Of a stretch of 64,000 nt of DNA, positions 47,925 through 56,333 are shown one piece after another. The first letter of the stretch is position 1, and every line of letters begins with the position of its first letter. Both the position numbers and the translations under genes were made by a program. This DNA is from Streptantibioticus parmotrematis (GTDB taxonomy: Bacteria; Actinomycetota; Actinomycetes; Streptomycetales; Streptomycetaceae), in assembly GCF_019890615.1 (NCBI RefSeq), contig NZ_JAINVZ010000014.1, positions 62,001 to 126,000 on the forward strand, read 5' to 3'. The notes under the pieces were generated by a model. It was not told the DNA's origin and searched no databases. It was given only the letters and a program-made list of their open reading frames with translations.

Positions 47925-49235
47925 ATGGCCGTCCACCGCCAGCCGGGAACCGTCCTGACCGACCACACCTTCAGCGTTCCGCTCGACCACCGCGATCCCG
48001 CCGGGGAACACATCGAGGTCTACGCCCGCGAGGTGGTCGCCACGGGCCGCGAACACGACGAGCTGCCTTGGCTCCTGTACCTGCAAGGCGGCCCGGGCGG
48101 GCGGTCTCCCCGACCGGTGGGACGTGACTCCTGGCTGCGCCGAGCGCTCGACGACTACCGCGTGCTCCTGCTCGACCAGCGCGGCACCGGGCGCTCCGCC
48201 CCGGCGAACCGGCAGACGCTGCCCCGGCGAGGTGACGTCGCCGCGCAGGCTGCGTACCTCGCGCACTTCAGAGCCGACTCCATCGTCGCCGACTGCGAGC
48301 TGATCAGGCGTCAACTCCTCGGCGAGGAGGGCCGCTGGTCGGTGCTCGGGCAGAGCTTCGGCGGCTTCTGCTCCCTGACCTACCTGTCGTTCGCCCCGCA
48401 AGGGCTGCGCGAGGTGTTCATCACCGGCGGCCTCGCCGGACTGGACCGGGACGCGGAGCAGGTGTACCGGGCGGCCTACCCGCGCGTGGAATGCAAGAAC
48501 CGCCGCCACTACGAACGCTACCCCGAGGACATCGCGACCGCTCGGGCGGTCACCGAGCATCTTCGCAAGCGCGAAGTGCGTTTGCCGAACGGCGGCTTGC
48601 TCACCCCGGCCGCCGTCCAGTCGCTCGGCATGCTGCTGGGACGCGGCAGCGGTTCGCACACCCTGCACTATCTGCTGGAGGACGCCTTCCTCCGTGGACC
48701 GGGTGGCCGCGAACTCTCCGACACCTTCCTGGCCGACGTCCACAACCACCTGTCGTTCGCCTCCAACCCCCTCTACGCGGTCCTGCACGAGTCGATCTAC
48801 GGGCAGCGTTCGGTCTCCACCCGTGGCACGGGGTGGTCCGCCGATACCGTGCGCGCCGAATTCCCTCGCTTCGACGCGGACGAGGCCTTGTCCAGCGGCG
48901 AACCGGTGCTCTTCACCGGGGAGATGATCTACCCCTGGATGTTCACCACCGACCCCGCGCTCGAACCCCTGCGGGAGGTGGCTCACGCGCTGGCCGAGCG
49001 GGAGGAGTGGCCCGACCTGTACGACGTCGGTCAGTTGGGGCGCAACGAGGTCCCGGTGGCCGCTGCCGTCTACCACGACGACATGTACGTCGACACCGCG
49101 CACTCGCTCGAAACGGCCGCCTCGGTCCGGGGTCTGCGGACGTGGGTGACGGACGAGTTCGAGCACGACGGCCTGCACGTCAGCGACGGCCGCGTCCTGG
49201 ATCGGCTGATCCGGCTGGCGCGGGGAGAGGCGTAG
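47925..49235 (+). CDS. Alpha/beta hydrolase, proline iminopeptidase-like (S33)
   Basis: 436 residues from the ATG at 47925, with AAGGAG 5 nt upstream. Family elements are YLQGGPGGRSPRP (oxyanion-side HGGPG-like loop), LLLDQRGTGRSAP, the nucleophile elbow GQSFGGF (Ser about 143), a catalytic Asp in the ALSSGEPVLFTGEMI segment, and the general-base His in EHDGLHVSDG. This is the prolyl aminopeptidase-like branch of peptidase S33, which releases N-terminal Pro; substrate not verified. No signal peptide, so it is cytosolic. It is convergent with the DUF4192 gene. Confidence 0.88.
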   Translation: MAVHRQPGTVLTDHTFSVPLDHRDPAGEHIEVYAREVVATGREHDELPWLLYLQGGPGGRSPRPVGRDSWLRRALDDYRVLLLDQRGTGRSAPANRQTLPRRGDVAAQAAYLAHFRADSIVADCELIRRQLLGEEGRWSVLGQSFGGFCSLTYLSFAPQGLREVFITGGLAGLDRDAEQVYRAAYPRVECKNRRHYERYPEDIATARAVTEHLRKREVRLPNGGLLTPAAVQSLGMLLGRGSGSHTLHYLLEDAFLRGPGGRELSDTFLADVHNHLSFASNPLYAVLHESIYGQRSVSTRGTGWSADTVRAEFPRFDADEALSSGEPVLFTGEMIYPWMFTTDPALEPLREVAHALAEREEWPDLYDVGQLGRNEVPVAAAVYHDDMYVDTAHSLETAASVRGLRTWVTDEFEHDGLHVSDGRVLDRLIRLARGEA

Positions 49236-49310
49236 GCACGGCGGCCTCAGGCACCCGAGGAGTCGGCGCAGGCACGATCGCCTCGGATGTCTGAGAAGCC
49301 GGTGCTGGCG

Positions 49311-49394
49311 ATGTTCCCTGCCCGTACGGCGTCCGCGGCTTTCGGATGCCCGATGGTCCCTGACCGAACGGCGTCCACGGCCGTCGGATGCCGT
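49311..49394. repeat. 42-bp imperfect tandem repeat between convergent genes
   Basis: Units 49311-49352 and 49353-49394 share ATGNTCCCTGNCCG, ACGGCGTCCNCGG and TCGGATGCC. They lie between the stops of the hydrolase and DUF4192 genes, where they might help end transcription. Confidence 0.72.
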
Positions 49395-49414
49395 AGGGGC
49401 GGGTCGGCTCGGAT

Positions 49415-51319
49415 TCATTCGCGATCGCCTCCTGTCGGTGGCACCGGGGAACGGCGCGTGCGGATCCGGCTGCGGGAGCGCGCCGTCGCCGCAGGCCGCG
49501 TCGCGCTGTCCGGCCTGCCCTTCGGGGCTGTGCCCGCACCGCCCCCACGCCGCTGGACGACGATGCGCTCGAGACGCTTGCCGCGTTCCTCACGCAGGCA
49601 CCGGCGCAGCGGTTCGGGGTCGAGGCCTCGGTTGCAGGCCTGGTGGAGCAGCCGGGCGAAGGTGTAGTCCGGGTCGGCGTCGAGTGCCCGCCCGAACGCG
49701 AGACGGGCGGCGGGCTGGTCGCCGGTCGCCCACGAGACCCAGCCCGCAAGGGTCAGCGGCGCGGCGGCGTGACCGTCGTAGGGTGCGACGCAACGGCGTG
49801 CCAGGGCCCGCCAAAGGCGCAGCGCGGGGACCGCTTCCGTGCCCTCCATCCACTCCGCCGCCCGGTCACGGGTATCGCGGTCCTGCAAACCGACGATGAT
49901 CGTCGCGGCCTCGTCGTCGCCGAGCAGTGCGTCGTCCTCGGTGTCGCTGGTCGCGTCCTCTCCGCGGGCCGGCGCAGCACGGAAGCGCTCCAGCGCCGCG
50001 CCGGCCAAGGCCAGCGTCTCGTCACGCACCGTCTCGCAGTCGGCGTCCCGCAGCATCCTGGGCACCAGATGGGAGTACGAGTCGTCGAACGCGCGCACCT
50101 GCGCGACCGCCCTCGTGCCGTCGAGTGGCGCGAGGCGGGCTGTCATCTCCCGGAGCGAACCACGCACCGTGATACCCGCGTACGCCGCGGCCGCCGCCAG
50201 CACCGAGGTGCCGCCCCGGCTGATCGGGGTGCCCTCCGGCGGACAGCACGTCTCGTCCGGGCAGCAGTAGGACCACCACCGGCCCGCCGAGACGCACAGC
50301 GCCTCGAGCACCGGCACGTCGAGTGCGCCACACGCCACCCGTAGATGCTGGGCCAGGGGGCGCAGCCGTTCCATGGCGGCGTGCGGGGCCTCGCCGTTCC
50401 TCGGATCCTGGCAGAGGAAGACGGCGATGCCTTCGGGGCGGCCCCGACGCGCACCGCTGTGCAGCGCGCTGTCCGCGAGTTGGGCCGCCAGATGCGGCCA
50501 CTCCCCCTCCTGCGCCGGGATGCCCACCCTCAACCGGTCGCCGAATCGCCCCTGCGAACCGTGCAGAGCGACCAGCACGATGCTGTCGTCCGGGTGGAAG
50601 CCCAGAAGAAAGGGCAACGCCTCCGCGAGATCCGCCGGGCCGCGCAGGGTGACGCGTGGTTCCTCGCGAGGGACGACGGCCGCTTCCCGCAGGCGTCGGG
50701 GGGACTTGCCGGAGGAGCCTACGGGGTCCGGGGAGACGGAGTTCGGTGAGACGGAGTTCGGGGAGGGGGAATCCGTGACTCCTTGTGCCGCGTGCGGGTC
50801 GGTGTCTTCGGTGGGCACGCCCGGCTGCTCGGCGTGTGCGTCCTTGGCACCCGGCGGTCCGCCGGAGCCCACAGCGCTGTCGCCTTGGGCGGAGCCCAAA
50901 GCACTGTTGCCTTGGACGGAGCCCACGGCATTGTCGCCTTGCGTGGAGCCCACAGTCCTCTCACCTCGACCTGAGCCCACGACCCTGTTGCCTTCCTGCG
51001 ACAAGACCGCGGCGGTCGTCCGGTCAGGCGCGGCGGCCGGGGGCAGGGAGACGGGCGCGCTGTTGCCCGAGGCCCGTCCTTCCGCCCGCGCCCCCGACCC
51101 CGCCCTGCGCTTCGGGGAATCGGAGATGGAGTCGGAGGGTTCGGGGCTGGAGAGGGACTTCGCCGCCGTCCGGTCGACCGCCTGCGCGGCTGCGCGGCCG
51201 GGAGGACCGGACTCGGTTGCGGGGACGTCGTCTGCGGGCCGCACGGCCGGGAGCGGGCTCCCGGTGGAGTGCGGACGGTGCAGGGGACTGGGGATCGAGG
51301 GTTCGATGTGCTGTGTCAT
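49415..51319 (-). CDS. DUF4192 family protein with long repetitive head
   Basis: 634 residues from the ATG at 51319. The conserved DUF4192 core (about 225-600) starts with VTLRGPADLAEALPFLLGFH and PDDSIVLVALHG. It contains RWWSYCCPDETCCPPEGTPI (a cluster of Cys that may bind metal), and ends with VSWATGDQPAARLAFGRAL, a TPR-like helix pair. The first about 220 residues are low complexity and include four or five copies of a 9-residue VGSxQGDN repeat encoded by a 27-bp tandem repeat (50847-50981). The basic tail after 600 is also poor in structure. The family is common in Streptomyces and its function is unknown. Confidence 0.85.
   Translation of the reverse strand: MTQHIEPSIPSPLHRPHSTGSPLPAVRPADDVPATESGPPGRAAAQAVDRTAAKSLSSPEPSDSISDSPKRRAGSGARAEGRASGNSAPVSLPPAAAPDRTTAAVLSQEGNRVVGSGRGERTVGSTQGDNAVGSVQGNSALGSAQGDSAVGSGGPPGAKDAHAEQPGVPTEDTDPHAAQGVTDSPSPNSVSPNSVSPDPVGSSGKSPRRLREAAVVPREEPRVTLRGPADLAEALPFLLGFHPDDSIVLVALHGSQGRFGDRLRVGIPAQEGEWPHLAAQLADSALHSGARRGRPEGIAVFLCQDPRNGEAPHAAMERLRPLAQHLRVACGALDVPVLEALCVSAGRWWSYCCPDETCCPPEGTPISRGGTSVLAAAAAYAGITVRGSLREMTARLAPLDGTRAVAQVRAFDDSYSHLVPRMLRDADCETVRDETLALAGAALERFRAAPARGEDATSDTEDDALLGDDEAATIIVGLQDRDTRDRAAEWMEGTEAVPALRLWRALARRCVAPYDGHAAAPLTLAGWVSWATGDQPAARLAFGRALDADPDYTFARLLHQACNRGLDPEPLRRCLREERGKRLERIVVQRRGGGAGTAPKGRPDSATRPAATARSRSRIRTRRSPVPPTGGDRE
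50847..50981. repeat. 27-bp tandem repeat in the DUF4192 head
   Basis: Copies at 50874-50900, 50901-50927, 50928-50954 and 50955-50981, plus a weaker one at 50847-50873, each hold TT(G/C)G...GGAGCCCA. As the unit is nine codons long, changes in copy number keep the frame. Confidence 0.8.
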
Positions 51320-51357
51320 GGGGCGAAGATCTCGTGCCTGGCCGCACCGCACCAGCC

Positions 51358-51435
51358 CTGTGGATAACTCGGGCATTTTCATAGGATGAGCTGGTTGCAA
51401 GCCTGTCACCAGTTCGGGGGACGAGTTATCCACAG
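51358..51435. promoter_or_regulatory. Two consensus DnaA boxes in a 14-bp inverted repeat
   Basis: CTGTGGATAACTCG (51358-51371) and CGAGTTATCCACAG (51422-51435) are perfect inverted repeats, each holding the E. coli consensus DnaA box TTATCCACA. Between them is a 50-nt stretch with ATTTTCATAGG. They lie between the divergent DUF4192 and recQ genes. Confidence 0.8.
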
Positions 51436-51485
51436 CCCTGGACCCGGGGCTCGCCGATGTCAGTGGCATCGGGTTGCATGGAGCC

Positions 51486-53660
51486 ATGAGCGAATCACTG
51501 CGGACCGCCGCCGATGCCGTCCTGCGCCGCCTCGTCGGCGACACGACCGGCACCGCGCGGCTGCGCGAGGACCAGTGGCGGGCCATCGAGGCACTCGTGG
51601 CCGAGCGCCGCAGAGCCCTGGTCGTCCAGCGGACCGGCTGGGGCAAGTCGGCGGTCTACTTCGTCGCGACCGCGTTGCTCCGCGAGCGCGGCAGCGGGCC
51701 CACGGTGATCGTCTCCCCCCTGCTCGCCCTGATGCGCAACCAGATCGAGGCGGCGACCCGGGCCGGGATCCGCGCGCACACCATCAACTCGGCCAACGTC
51801 GAGGAGTGGGACGACGTGCAGGCGCAGGTCGCGGCGGGCGAGGTGGACGTCCTGCTGGTGAGTCCTGAGCGCCTGAACAACCCGGACTTCCGCGACGAGA
51901 TCCTGCCCAAACTCGCCTCGACCACGGGCTTGTTGGTGGTGGACGAAGCCCACTGCATCTCGGACTGGGGACACGACTTCCGCCCCGACTACCGTCGGTT
52001 GCGGACCATGCTCGCCGAACTCCCGCCCGGTACGCCTGTGTTGGCCACTACCGCGACGGCGAATGCCCGGGTCACCGCGGACGTGGCCGAGCAACTCGGC
52101 ACGGGCGGTCCGTCAGGTGGCTCGGACGAAGGGGCGTTGGTACTGCGGGGACCGCTGGAGCGCGAGAGTCTGGCACTGGGTGTGCTGCGGCTCCCCGACG
52201 CGGCGCGGCGCCTGGCCTGGCTGGCCGACCACCTCGACGAGCTGCCGGGATCAGGCATCGTCTACACCCTGACGGTGGCCGCGGCGGAGGAGGTCACCGC
52301 GTTCCTCAGGCAGCGCGGATACTCTGTCGCCTCCTATTCGGGACGCACGGAAGACGCCGACCGACGAGCCGCCGAGGCGGATCTCCAAGCCAACCGGGTC
52401 AAGGCGCTGGTCGCGACGTCGGCGCTGGGCATGGGGTTCGACAAGCCGGACCTCGGGTTCGTCGTGCACCTCGGTTCGCCCTCCTCCCCCATCGCCTACT
52501 ACCAGCAGGTGGGCCGGGCGGGCCGTGGCGTCGAGCACGCGGACGTGTTGCTGCTGCCGGGGCTCGAGGACGAGGCGATCTGGCGGTACTTCGCCTCGCT
52601 GGCCTTCCCCGGCGAGGAGCAGGTGCGCCGGACGCTGGAGGTGCTGGCGGCCGCCGACCGGCCGCTGTCGCTGCCGGCACTCGAGGCACGGGTGGACCTG
52701 CGCCGCTCCCGGCTGGAGATCATGCTCAAGGTGCTGGACGTCGACGGCGCGGTACGCCGGGTGCGCGGCGGCTGGACGGCCACCGGGCAGCCATGGACGT
52801 ACGACGCCGAGCGGTACGCCTGGGTGGCCCGGCAACGGGCGGCCGAACAGCAGGCGATGCGGGACTACACCACGACGACCGAGTGCCGGATGGAGTATCT
52901 GAGGCGGCAGTTGGACGACGAGGAGGCCGCGCCGTGCGGTCGTTGTGACAACTGCGTGGGAGCCCGCTTCTCCGCGGAGGTCTCGGCGGACGCTCTGGAC
53001 GCCGCCCGGGCGGCGCTCGGCCGACCGGGAGTGGAGATCGAGCCGCGCCGTATGTGGCCGACCGGCATGCCCGCGGTGGGCGTCGAGTTGAAGGGGCGCA
53101 TCCCGGCGAGCGAGCAGGCGTCGAGCGGCCGGGCGCTCGGCAGGCTCTCGGACATCGGGTGGGGCAACCGGCTGCGCCCGCTGTTCGCCGAGGGCACCGC
53201 GGACGAGCCGGTGCGGGACGACGTGGTGGACGCGGTGGTGCGGGTCCTGGCGGACTGGGCCAAGGGTCCCGGCGGGTGGGCGAGTGGCGCGCCCGACGCC
53301 CCGCCGCGTCCGGTCGGCGTCGTGACGGTGGACTCGCGCACCCGGCCGGGTCTGATCGAGTCGCTGGGCGTAAGGATCGCGGAGGTGGGCCGGATGCCGC
53401 TGCTCGGCCGGGTCGAGTACGCCGACGACGTCGCCCCGGAACGCATATCGCGCAGCAACAGCGCCCAGCGGCTGCGGGCTCTGCACGGTGCCTTCAGTGT
53501 CCCCGCCGAACTGGCGGACCACCTGCGGCAGTTGGGTGGGCCGGTGCTGCTGGTCGACGACATGACGGAGACCGGCTGGACCCTCGCCGTCGCCGCCCGC
53601 ATGCTGTTGCGGTCCGGTGCGAGCGCGGTACTGCCGCTGGTCCTGGCCGCCCAGGGCTGA
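51486..53660 (+). CDS. RecQ family DNA helicase with C-terminal phosphoribosyltransferase-like domain
   Basis: 724 residues from the ATG at 51486 (a TTG four codons earlier is a weaker choice). SF2 helicase motifs: Q-like REDQWRAIEAL, P-loop QRTGWGKS (49-56), SPLLALMRNQ, DEAHCISDWGHDFRPDYRRL (DEAH at 153-156), SALGMGFDKPD, and VI with YYQQVGRAGRG. A zinc site with Cys in CRMEYLRRQ and CGRCDNC follows. The last about 220 residues are not helicase-like: VLLVDDMTETGWTLAVAARM resembles the PRPP loop of phosphoribosyltransferases. It is divergent from DUF4192, with the DnaA-box dyad between. Confidence 0.92.
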   Translation: MSESLRTAADAVLRRLVGDTTGTARLREDQWRAIEALVAERRRALVVQRTGWGKSAVYFVATALLRERGSGPTVIVSPLLALMRNQIEAATRAGIRAHTINSANVEEWDDVQAQVAAGEVDVLLVSPERLNNPDFRDEILPKLASTTGLLVVDEAHCISDWGHDFRPDYRRLRTMLAELPPGTPVLATTATANARVTADVAEQLGTGGPSGGSDEGALVLRGPLERESLALGVLRLPDAARRLAWLADHLDELPGSGIVYTLTVAAAEEVTAFLRQRGYSVASYSGRTEDADRRAAEADLQANRVKALVATSALGMGFDKPDLGFVVHLGSPSSPIAYYQQVGRAGRGVEHADVLLLPGLEDEAIWRYFASLAFPGEEQVRRTLEVLAAADRPLSLPALEARVDLRRSRLEIMLKVLDVDGAVRRVRGGWTATGQPWTYDAERYAWVARQRAAEQQAMRDYTTTTECRMEYLRRQLDDEEAAPCGRCDNCVGARFSAEVSADALDAARAALGRPGVEIEPRRMWPTGMPAVGVELKGRIPASEQASSGRALGRLSDIGWGNRLRPLFAEGTADEPVRDDVVDAVVRVLADWAKGPGGWASGAPDAPPRPVGVVTVDSRTRPGLIESLGVRIAEVGRMPLLGRVEYADDVAPERISRSNSAQRLRALHGAFSVPAELADHLRQLGGPVLLVDDMTETGWTLAVAARMLLRSGASAVLPLVLAAQG

Positions 53661-54232
53661 CGGAGCCAGCTGTCGGGCGGAGCCACGGGGAGACGTAGGC
53701 GCCACCGCGCCCGCGCGACGAAAGGCCGACGGCGGGGAGCGGGCGTCGACCGTGGCCGCCGCCAAAGGTGCGACCGCTCGCCACTCGCCACCCCGCCGCC
53801 CGCCGCCCGCCGCCCGCCGCCCGCCGCCCGCCGCGAACGACCCTGTGAACTCGGTGTTAAGAACAGGAGGTGATTGAGCCATGCCGAACGACACTCCGGC
53901 CCGGCCCCGCTCACGCCAAACGCCGGAGGCCCCCTCCGTCAGCCGCGTCACACGAGGCGCGTCGATACTCAACTGCCTCTGTGACCAGGGGTTTCACTCA
54001 GCGCATCGGTTGTCCGTCGTGATGCGGAGTACGGCCCGGCGTGCGGCCGTCGGGAGCAGTGTGCCGCCTGACGGAAGTCCCCAGGTGTGCTGTCAGGCGG
54101 TAATTGCTCATTGCCGCCCGTCCGTACGGAAGGAAGAATTGGACGGGACCCCCACGTGGCTCACCGAGCCTCAGCAGCGGCGTGCGCCCAGGCCCGGCCG
54201 CAGGGCGCGCGTACGCGGACGAAGGGAGGACC
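53661..54232. other. 572-bp region between recQ and the next gene
   Basis: It contains a 7-bp microsatellite (53794-53835), a near-perfect Shine-Dalgarno AGGAGGTGAT (53865-53874), and the uncertain ORF it precedes (53881-54348). I see no gene with clear codon bias. Confidence 0.6.
53794..53835. repeat. Heptanucleotide repeat (CGCCGCC)5-6
   Basis: Five identical CGCCGCC units at 53794, 53801, 53808, 53815 and 53822 and a partial sixth. Because the unit is not a multiple of three, changes in copy number would shift any frame through it. Confidence 0.9.
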
Positions 54233-54348
54233 GTGGCTTTCGGTTTCGCTCCAAAGACACGTCTCGACACCGTTCCCTCCCTGACCCGCACGCTCGATCC
54301 CGACGAGTGGGAGGACTCCGCGGTCCCCCTGCTGGGCAACCCTCGTGA
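53881..54348 (+). CDS. Uncertain ORF behind a near-perfect Shine-Dalgarno
   Basis: An ATG at 53881 follows AGGAGGTGAT, a ten-base complement of the 16S rRNA 3' end, with a 6-nt gap. The reading frame, 155 residues, is Arg/Ser-rich, uses codons that are rare here (TCA, ATA, AGT, CAA) and overlaps the next gene by 116 bp. It may be a short real gene, a leader, or chance; I keep it at low confidence. No motif is recognised. Confidence 0.25.
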   Translation: MPNDTPARPRSRQTPEAPSVSRVTRGASILNCLCDQGFHSAHRLSVVMRSTARRAAVGSSVPPDGSPQVCCQAVIAHCRPSVRKEELDGTPTWLTEPQQRRAPRPGRRARVRGRREDRGFRFRSKDTSRHRSLPDPHARSRRVGGLRGPPAGQPS

Positions 54349-54826
54349 GGTCGTCAAGGAGCTGTGCGACCGGCATCTCCCGTCACCGGGTTCAGCCGTC
54401 GTGGCGGTCTTCGATCCTGACGGTCGCGCGTGCGCCAGCGCGTCGTTCACCCAGCGCGCCACACGCAGGGACGGCTGGGAGCACCGCAACGCGATCCTGG
54501 CGAACCTGCGCCGCGTCATCCCGCACGACCTGCGGCTGCGGGCTCCGGTGCGCACCACCGTGCTGCTGGTGTGCCGGGACGGCACGCCGGGCTGGACGGA
54601 GGCGGACGGCGCCTGGATGTGGGGACTGCGTGACGCGTGCACGTTGCACGGGCTGCGGTGCGGCGCCTACGTCACGTTGACCCGGGACGGCTGGCAGGTG
54701 CTGGGGGACGGACGAGGTGGCCGTACCCCCCACTCAGGGTCCTGGGCCGAGCGGGCCTCGGGCCACGGCACGTTGCGCTCCCCGGTGGGGGCGCCGGAGG
54801 GAGTGCGACGGCAGGTGGCCCGCTGA
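54233..54826 (+). CDS. Conserved hypothetical protein, 197 aa
   Basis: 197 residues from the GTG at 54233, with GGGAGGACC directly before it. I do not recognise the family. The visible pattern is a compact alpha/beta domain of about 140 residues: SAVVAVFDPDGRACASASF, then VRTTVLLVCRDGTPGWTEAD, and DACTLHGLRCGAYVTLTRDG. It looks like a beta-sheet core with two helices. The C-terminal 40 residues are low complexity. It lies between recQ and the minus-strand genes and is convergent with the 54899 gene. No catalytic motif is clear. Confidence 0.75.
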   Translation: MAFGFAPKTRLDTVPSLTRTLDPDEWEDSAVPLLGNPREVVKELCDRHLPSPGSAVVAVFDPDGRACASASFTQRATRRDGWEHRNAILANLRRVIPHDLRLRAPVRTTVLLVCRDGTPGWTEADGAWMWGLRDACTLHGLRCGAYVTLTRDGWQVLGDGRGGRTPHSGSWAERASGHGTLRSPVGAPEGVRRQVAR

Positions 54827-54898
54827 CCCGGGGAGCCGCCCCGGCCGCGGACCGGTCGCATGCCACGGCGGTGGGCGCCGGACAGCGAGGGCCCGCGG

Positions 54899-55501
54899 TC
54901 AGAGCAGGGTGCGAAGGCGCTCCGGGTCGCCGCAGACGACCAGGAGTTCGGTGGCGTGGGCCATGGCGGCCGGAAGCGCGGCGGCGGACTCCTCGTCGGT
55001 GCCTCCGTTGACGGCGAGCACCACGGCGAGCCGCTTGCGGACGCGTTCGGCGGTGGCCTGGGCGTAGAAGACGTCGTCGCCCTCGTCCTGCTGACGCCAG
55101 TAGGAGTCCTCGCCGAAGGACAGCTCGTGCTGCGCCCACGGGTGCGGCTCACCCGAGGTCAGCACGAGGATGTCGGCCGGTGGGCGTCCGGCGTCCAGCA
55201 GTACGTCGACCGCGTCGTCGGCGGCCGACACGGCGGTGGCGTCGGTGGCCGGCACCAGCTGGACCTGCGCCGAGGTGCCGCCCTCCCGTGCCGGGGCAGC
55301 GGGCGCCGTGGGGCGGGCCGTGCCGGGGTGGCCGGGAGCGGGGTGGGTGCGGGCGGCGCGCGGAGGTGCCGGACGCGGAGCGGGACGGGGGCCGGGAACC
55401 GGAACGGGCCGGGGGGCCTGCGGAGTACGGGTACCTCCCGCTACGGCGCGGGGGCCCGGAACACTCTCGTGAATCTGTGGCTCCTCAGGGAAGAGAGGCA
55501 T
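54899..55501 (-). CDS. Conserved hypothetical protein with Pro-rich head
   Basis: 200 residues from the ATG at 55501. A GATAAA (55511-55516, minus strand) lies 9 nt before the ATG and there is no ribosome binding site, so a nearly leaderless transcript is probable. The first 70 residues are Pro/Ala/Arg-rich. The C-terminal about 105 residues form a Rossmann-like or helicase-C-like domain: ADILVLTSGEPHPWAQHE, FGEDSYWRQQDEGDDVFYAQ and RKRLAVVLAVNGGTDEES. This resembles the C-terminal nucleotide-binding half of superfamily 1 helicases, but motifs are incomplete. Family unknown. It lies 47 bp downstream of rnhB. Confidence 0.72.
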   Translation of the reverse strand: MPLFPEEPQIHESVPGPRAVAGGTRTPQAPRPVPVPGPRPAPRPAPPRAARTHPAPGHPGTARPTAPAAPAREGGTSAQVQLVPATDATAVSAADDAVDVLLDAGRPPADILVLTSGEPHPWAQHELSFGEDSYWRQQDEGDDVFYAQATAERVRKRLAVVLAVNGGTDEESAAALPAAMAHATELLVVCGDPERLRTLL

Positions 55502-55548
55502 GGTGAGTTGTTTATCAAACGCACTGCGATTGCACAGCGGCGGGTGGG

Positions 55549-56250
55549 TCAGAAACCGAGGTCCAACTGCTCGACCCCGTCGGCCTTGTCCAGTTCGTCC
55601 AGGACGCGGACCTTCTTCAGGTGCCGCCAGCGGGGCAGCCCGTCCATGAAAGCCCAGGAGACGCGGTGGTGCCGAGTGGGACCCCACTCCTCAAGGGCTG
55701 CGCGATGCACCGGCGAAGGGTACCCCGCGTTCTCGGCGAAACCGAACGGAATATGGTCCGGGGCCAGTTCGGCCATCCGCGCGTCTCGGAACACCTTGGC
55801 GAGGACCGACGCGGCGGCCACCGGAACGCAGGACTGGTCGCCCTTGATCACGGTGCGGACCTGCCAGGCGTCGCCCAGGTAGTTGTGCTTGCCGTCGAGG
55901 ATGATCGCGTCGGGCCGGACAGCCAGGCCGTCCAGCGCGCGGGTGGCGGCGAGCCGCAGGGCCGCGGTCATGCCGAGTTCGTCGATCTCCTCGGAGGAGG
56001 CGTGGCCGAGGGCGTGGTCGGTGACCCAGTCGGCCAGCAGGCCGGCGAGCGCGGTGCGGCGCTTGACCGTGAGGAGCTTGGAGTCGGTGAGGCCCTCGGG
56101 TGCCCGGCGCAGTCCGGTGACGGCGGCGCACACGGTGACCGGTCCCGCCCACGCGCCGCGGCCGACCTCGTCGATGCCGGCGACGACCTTGACGCCGAGG
56201 GTGGCGCGCATCGAGCGTTCGACGGTGTGGGTGGGTGGTTCGTAGGCCAT
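55549..56250 (-). CDS. rnhB: Ribonuclease HII
   Basis: 233 residues from the ATG at 56250. RNase HII core with [13 protein letters not shown] (Asp27, Glu28), [15 protein letters not shown] and [16 protein letters not shown] (further acidic residues), and [11 protein letters not shown] near the end. It cleaves the RNA strand of RNA/DNA hybrids, including single ribonucleotides in DNA. Length is normal (about 200-235). The gene 47 bp downstream has a possible promoter of its own. The ADP-ribosylglycohydrolase gene lies 83 bp upstream on the same strand. Confidence 0.95.
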   Translation of the reverse strand: MAYEPPTHTVERSMRATLGVKVVAGIDEVGRGAWAGPVTVCAAVTGLRRAPEGLTDSKLLTVKRRTALAGLLADWVTDHALGHASSEEIDELGMTAALRLAATRALDGLAVRPDAIILDGKHNYLGDAWQVRTVIKGDQSCVPVAAASVLAKVFRDARMAELAPDHIPFGFAENAGYPSPVHRAALEEWGPTRHHRVSWAFMDGLPRWRHLKKVRVLDELDKADGVEQLDLGF

Positions 56251-56333
56251 GACAGTGCTCAGCCTACGCCCGGCGGTCGGGGCGGCGGCAGGGGGATGGC
56301 GGTCCGGCGGGCGGGAGTGCAGTTGACGGGTCG

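Noticed and set aside
54104-54232. Longer N-terminus for the gene at 54233
   Set aside because: The GTG at 54233 has GGGAGGA directly before it and the added 43 residues lack conservation-like features.
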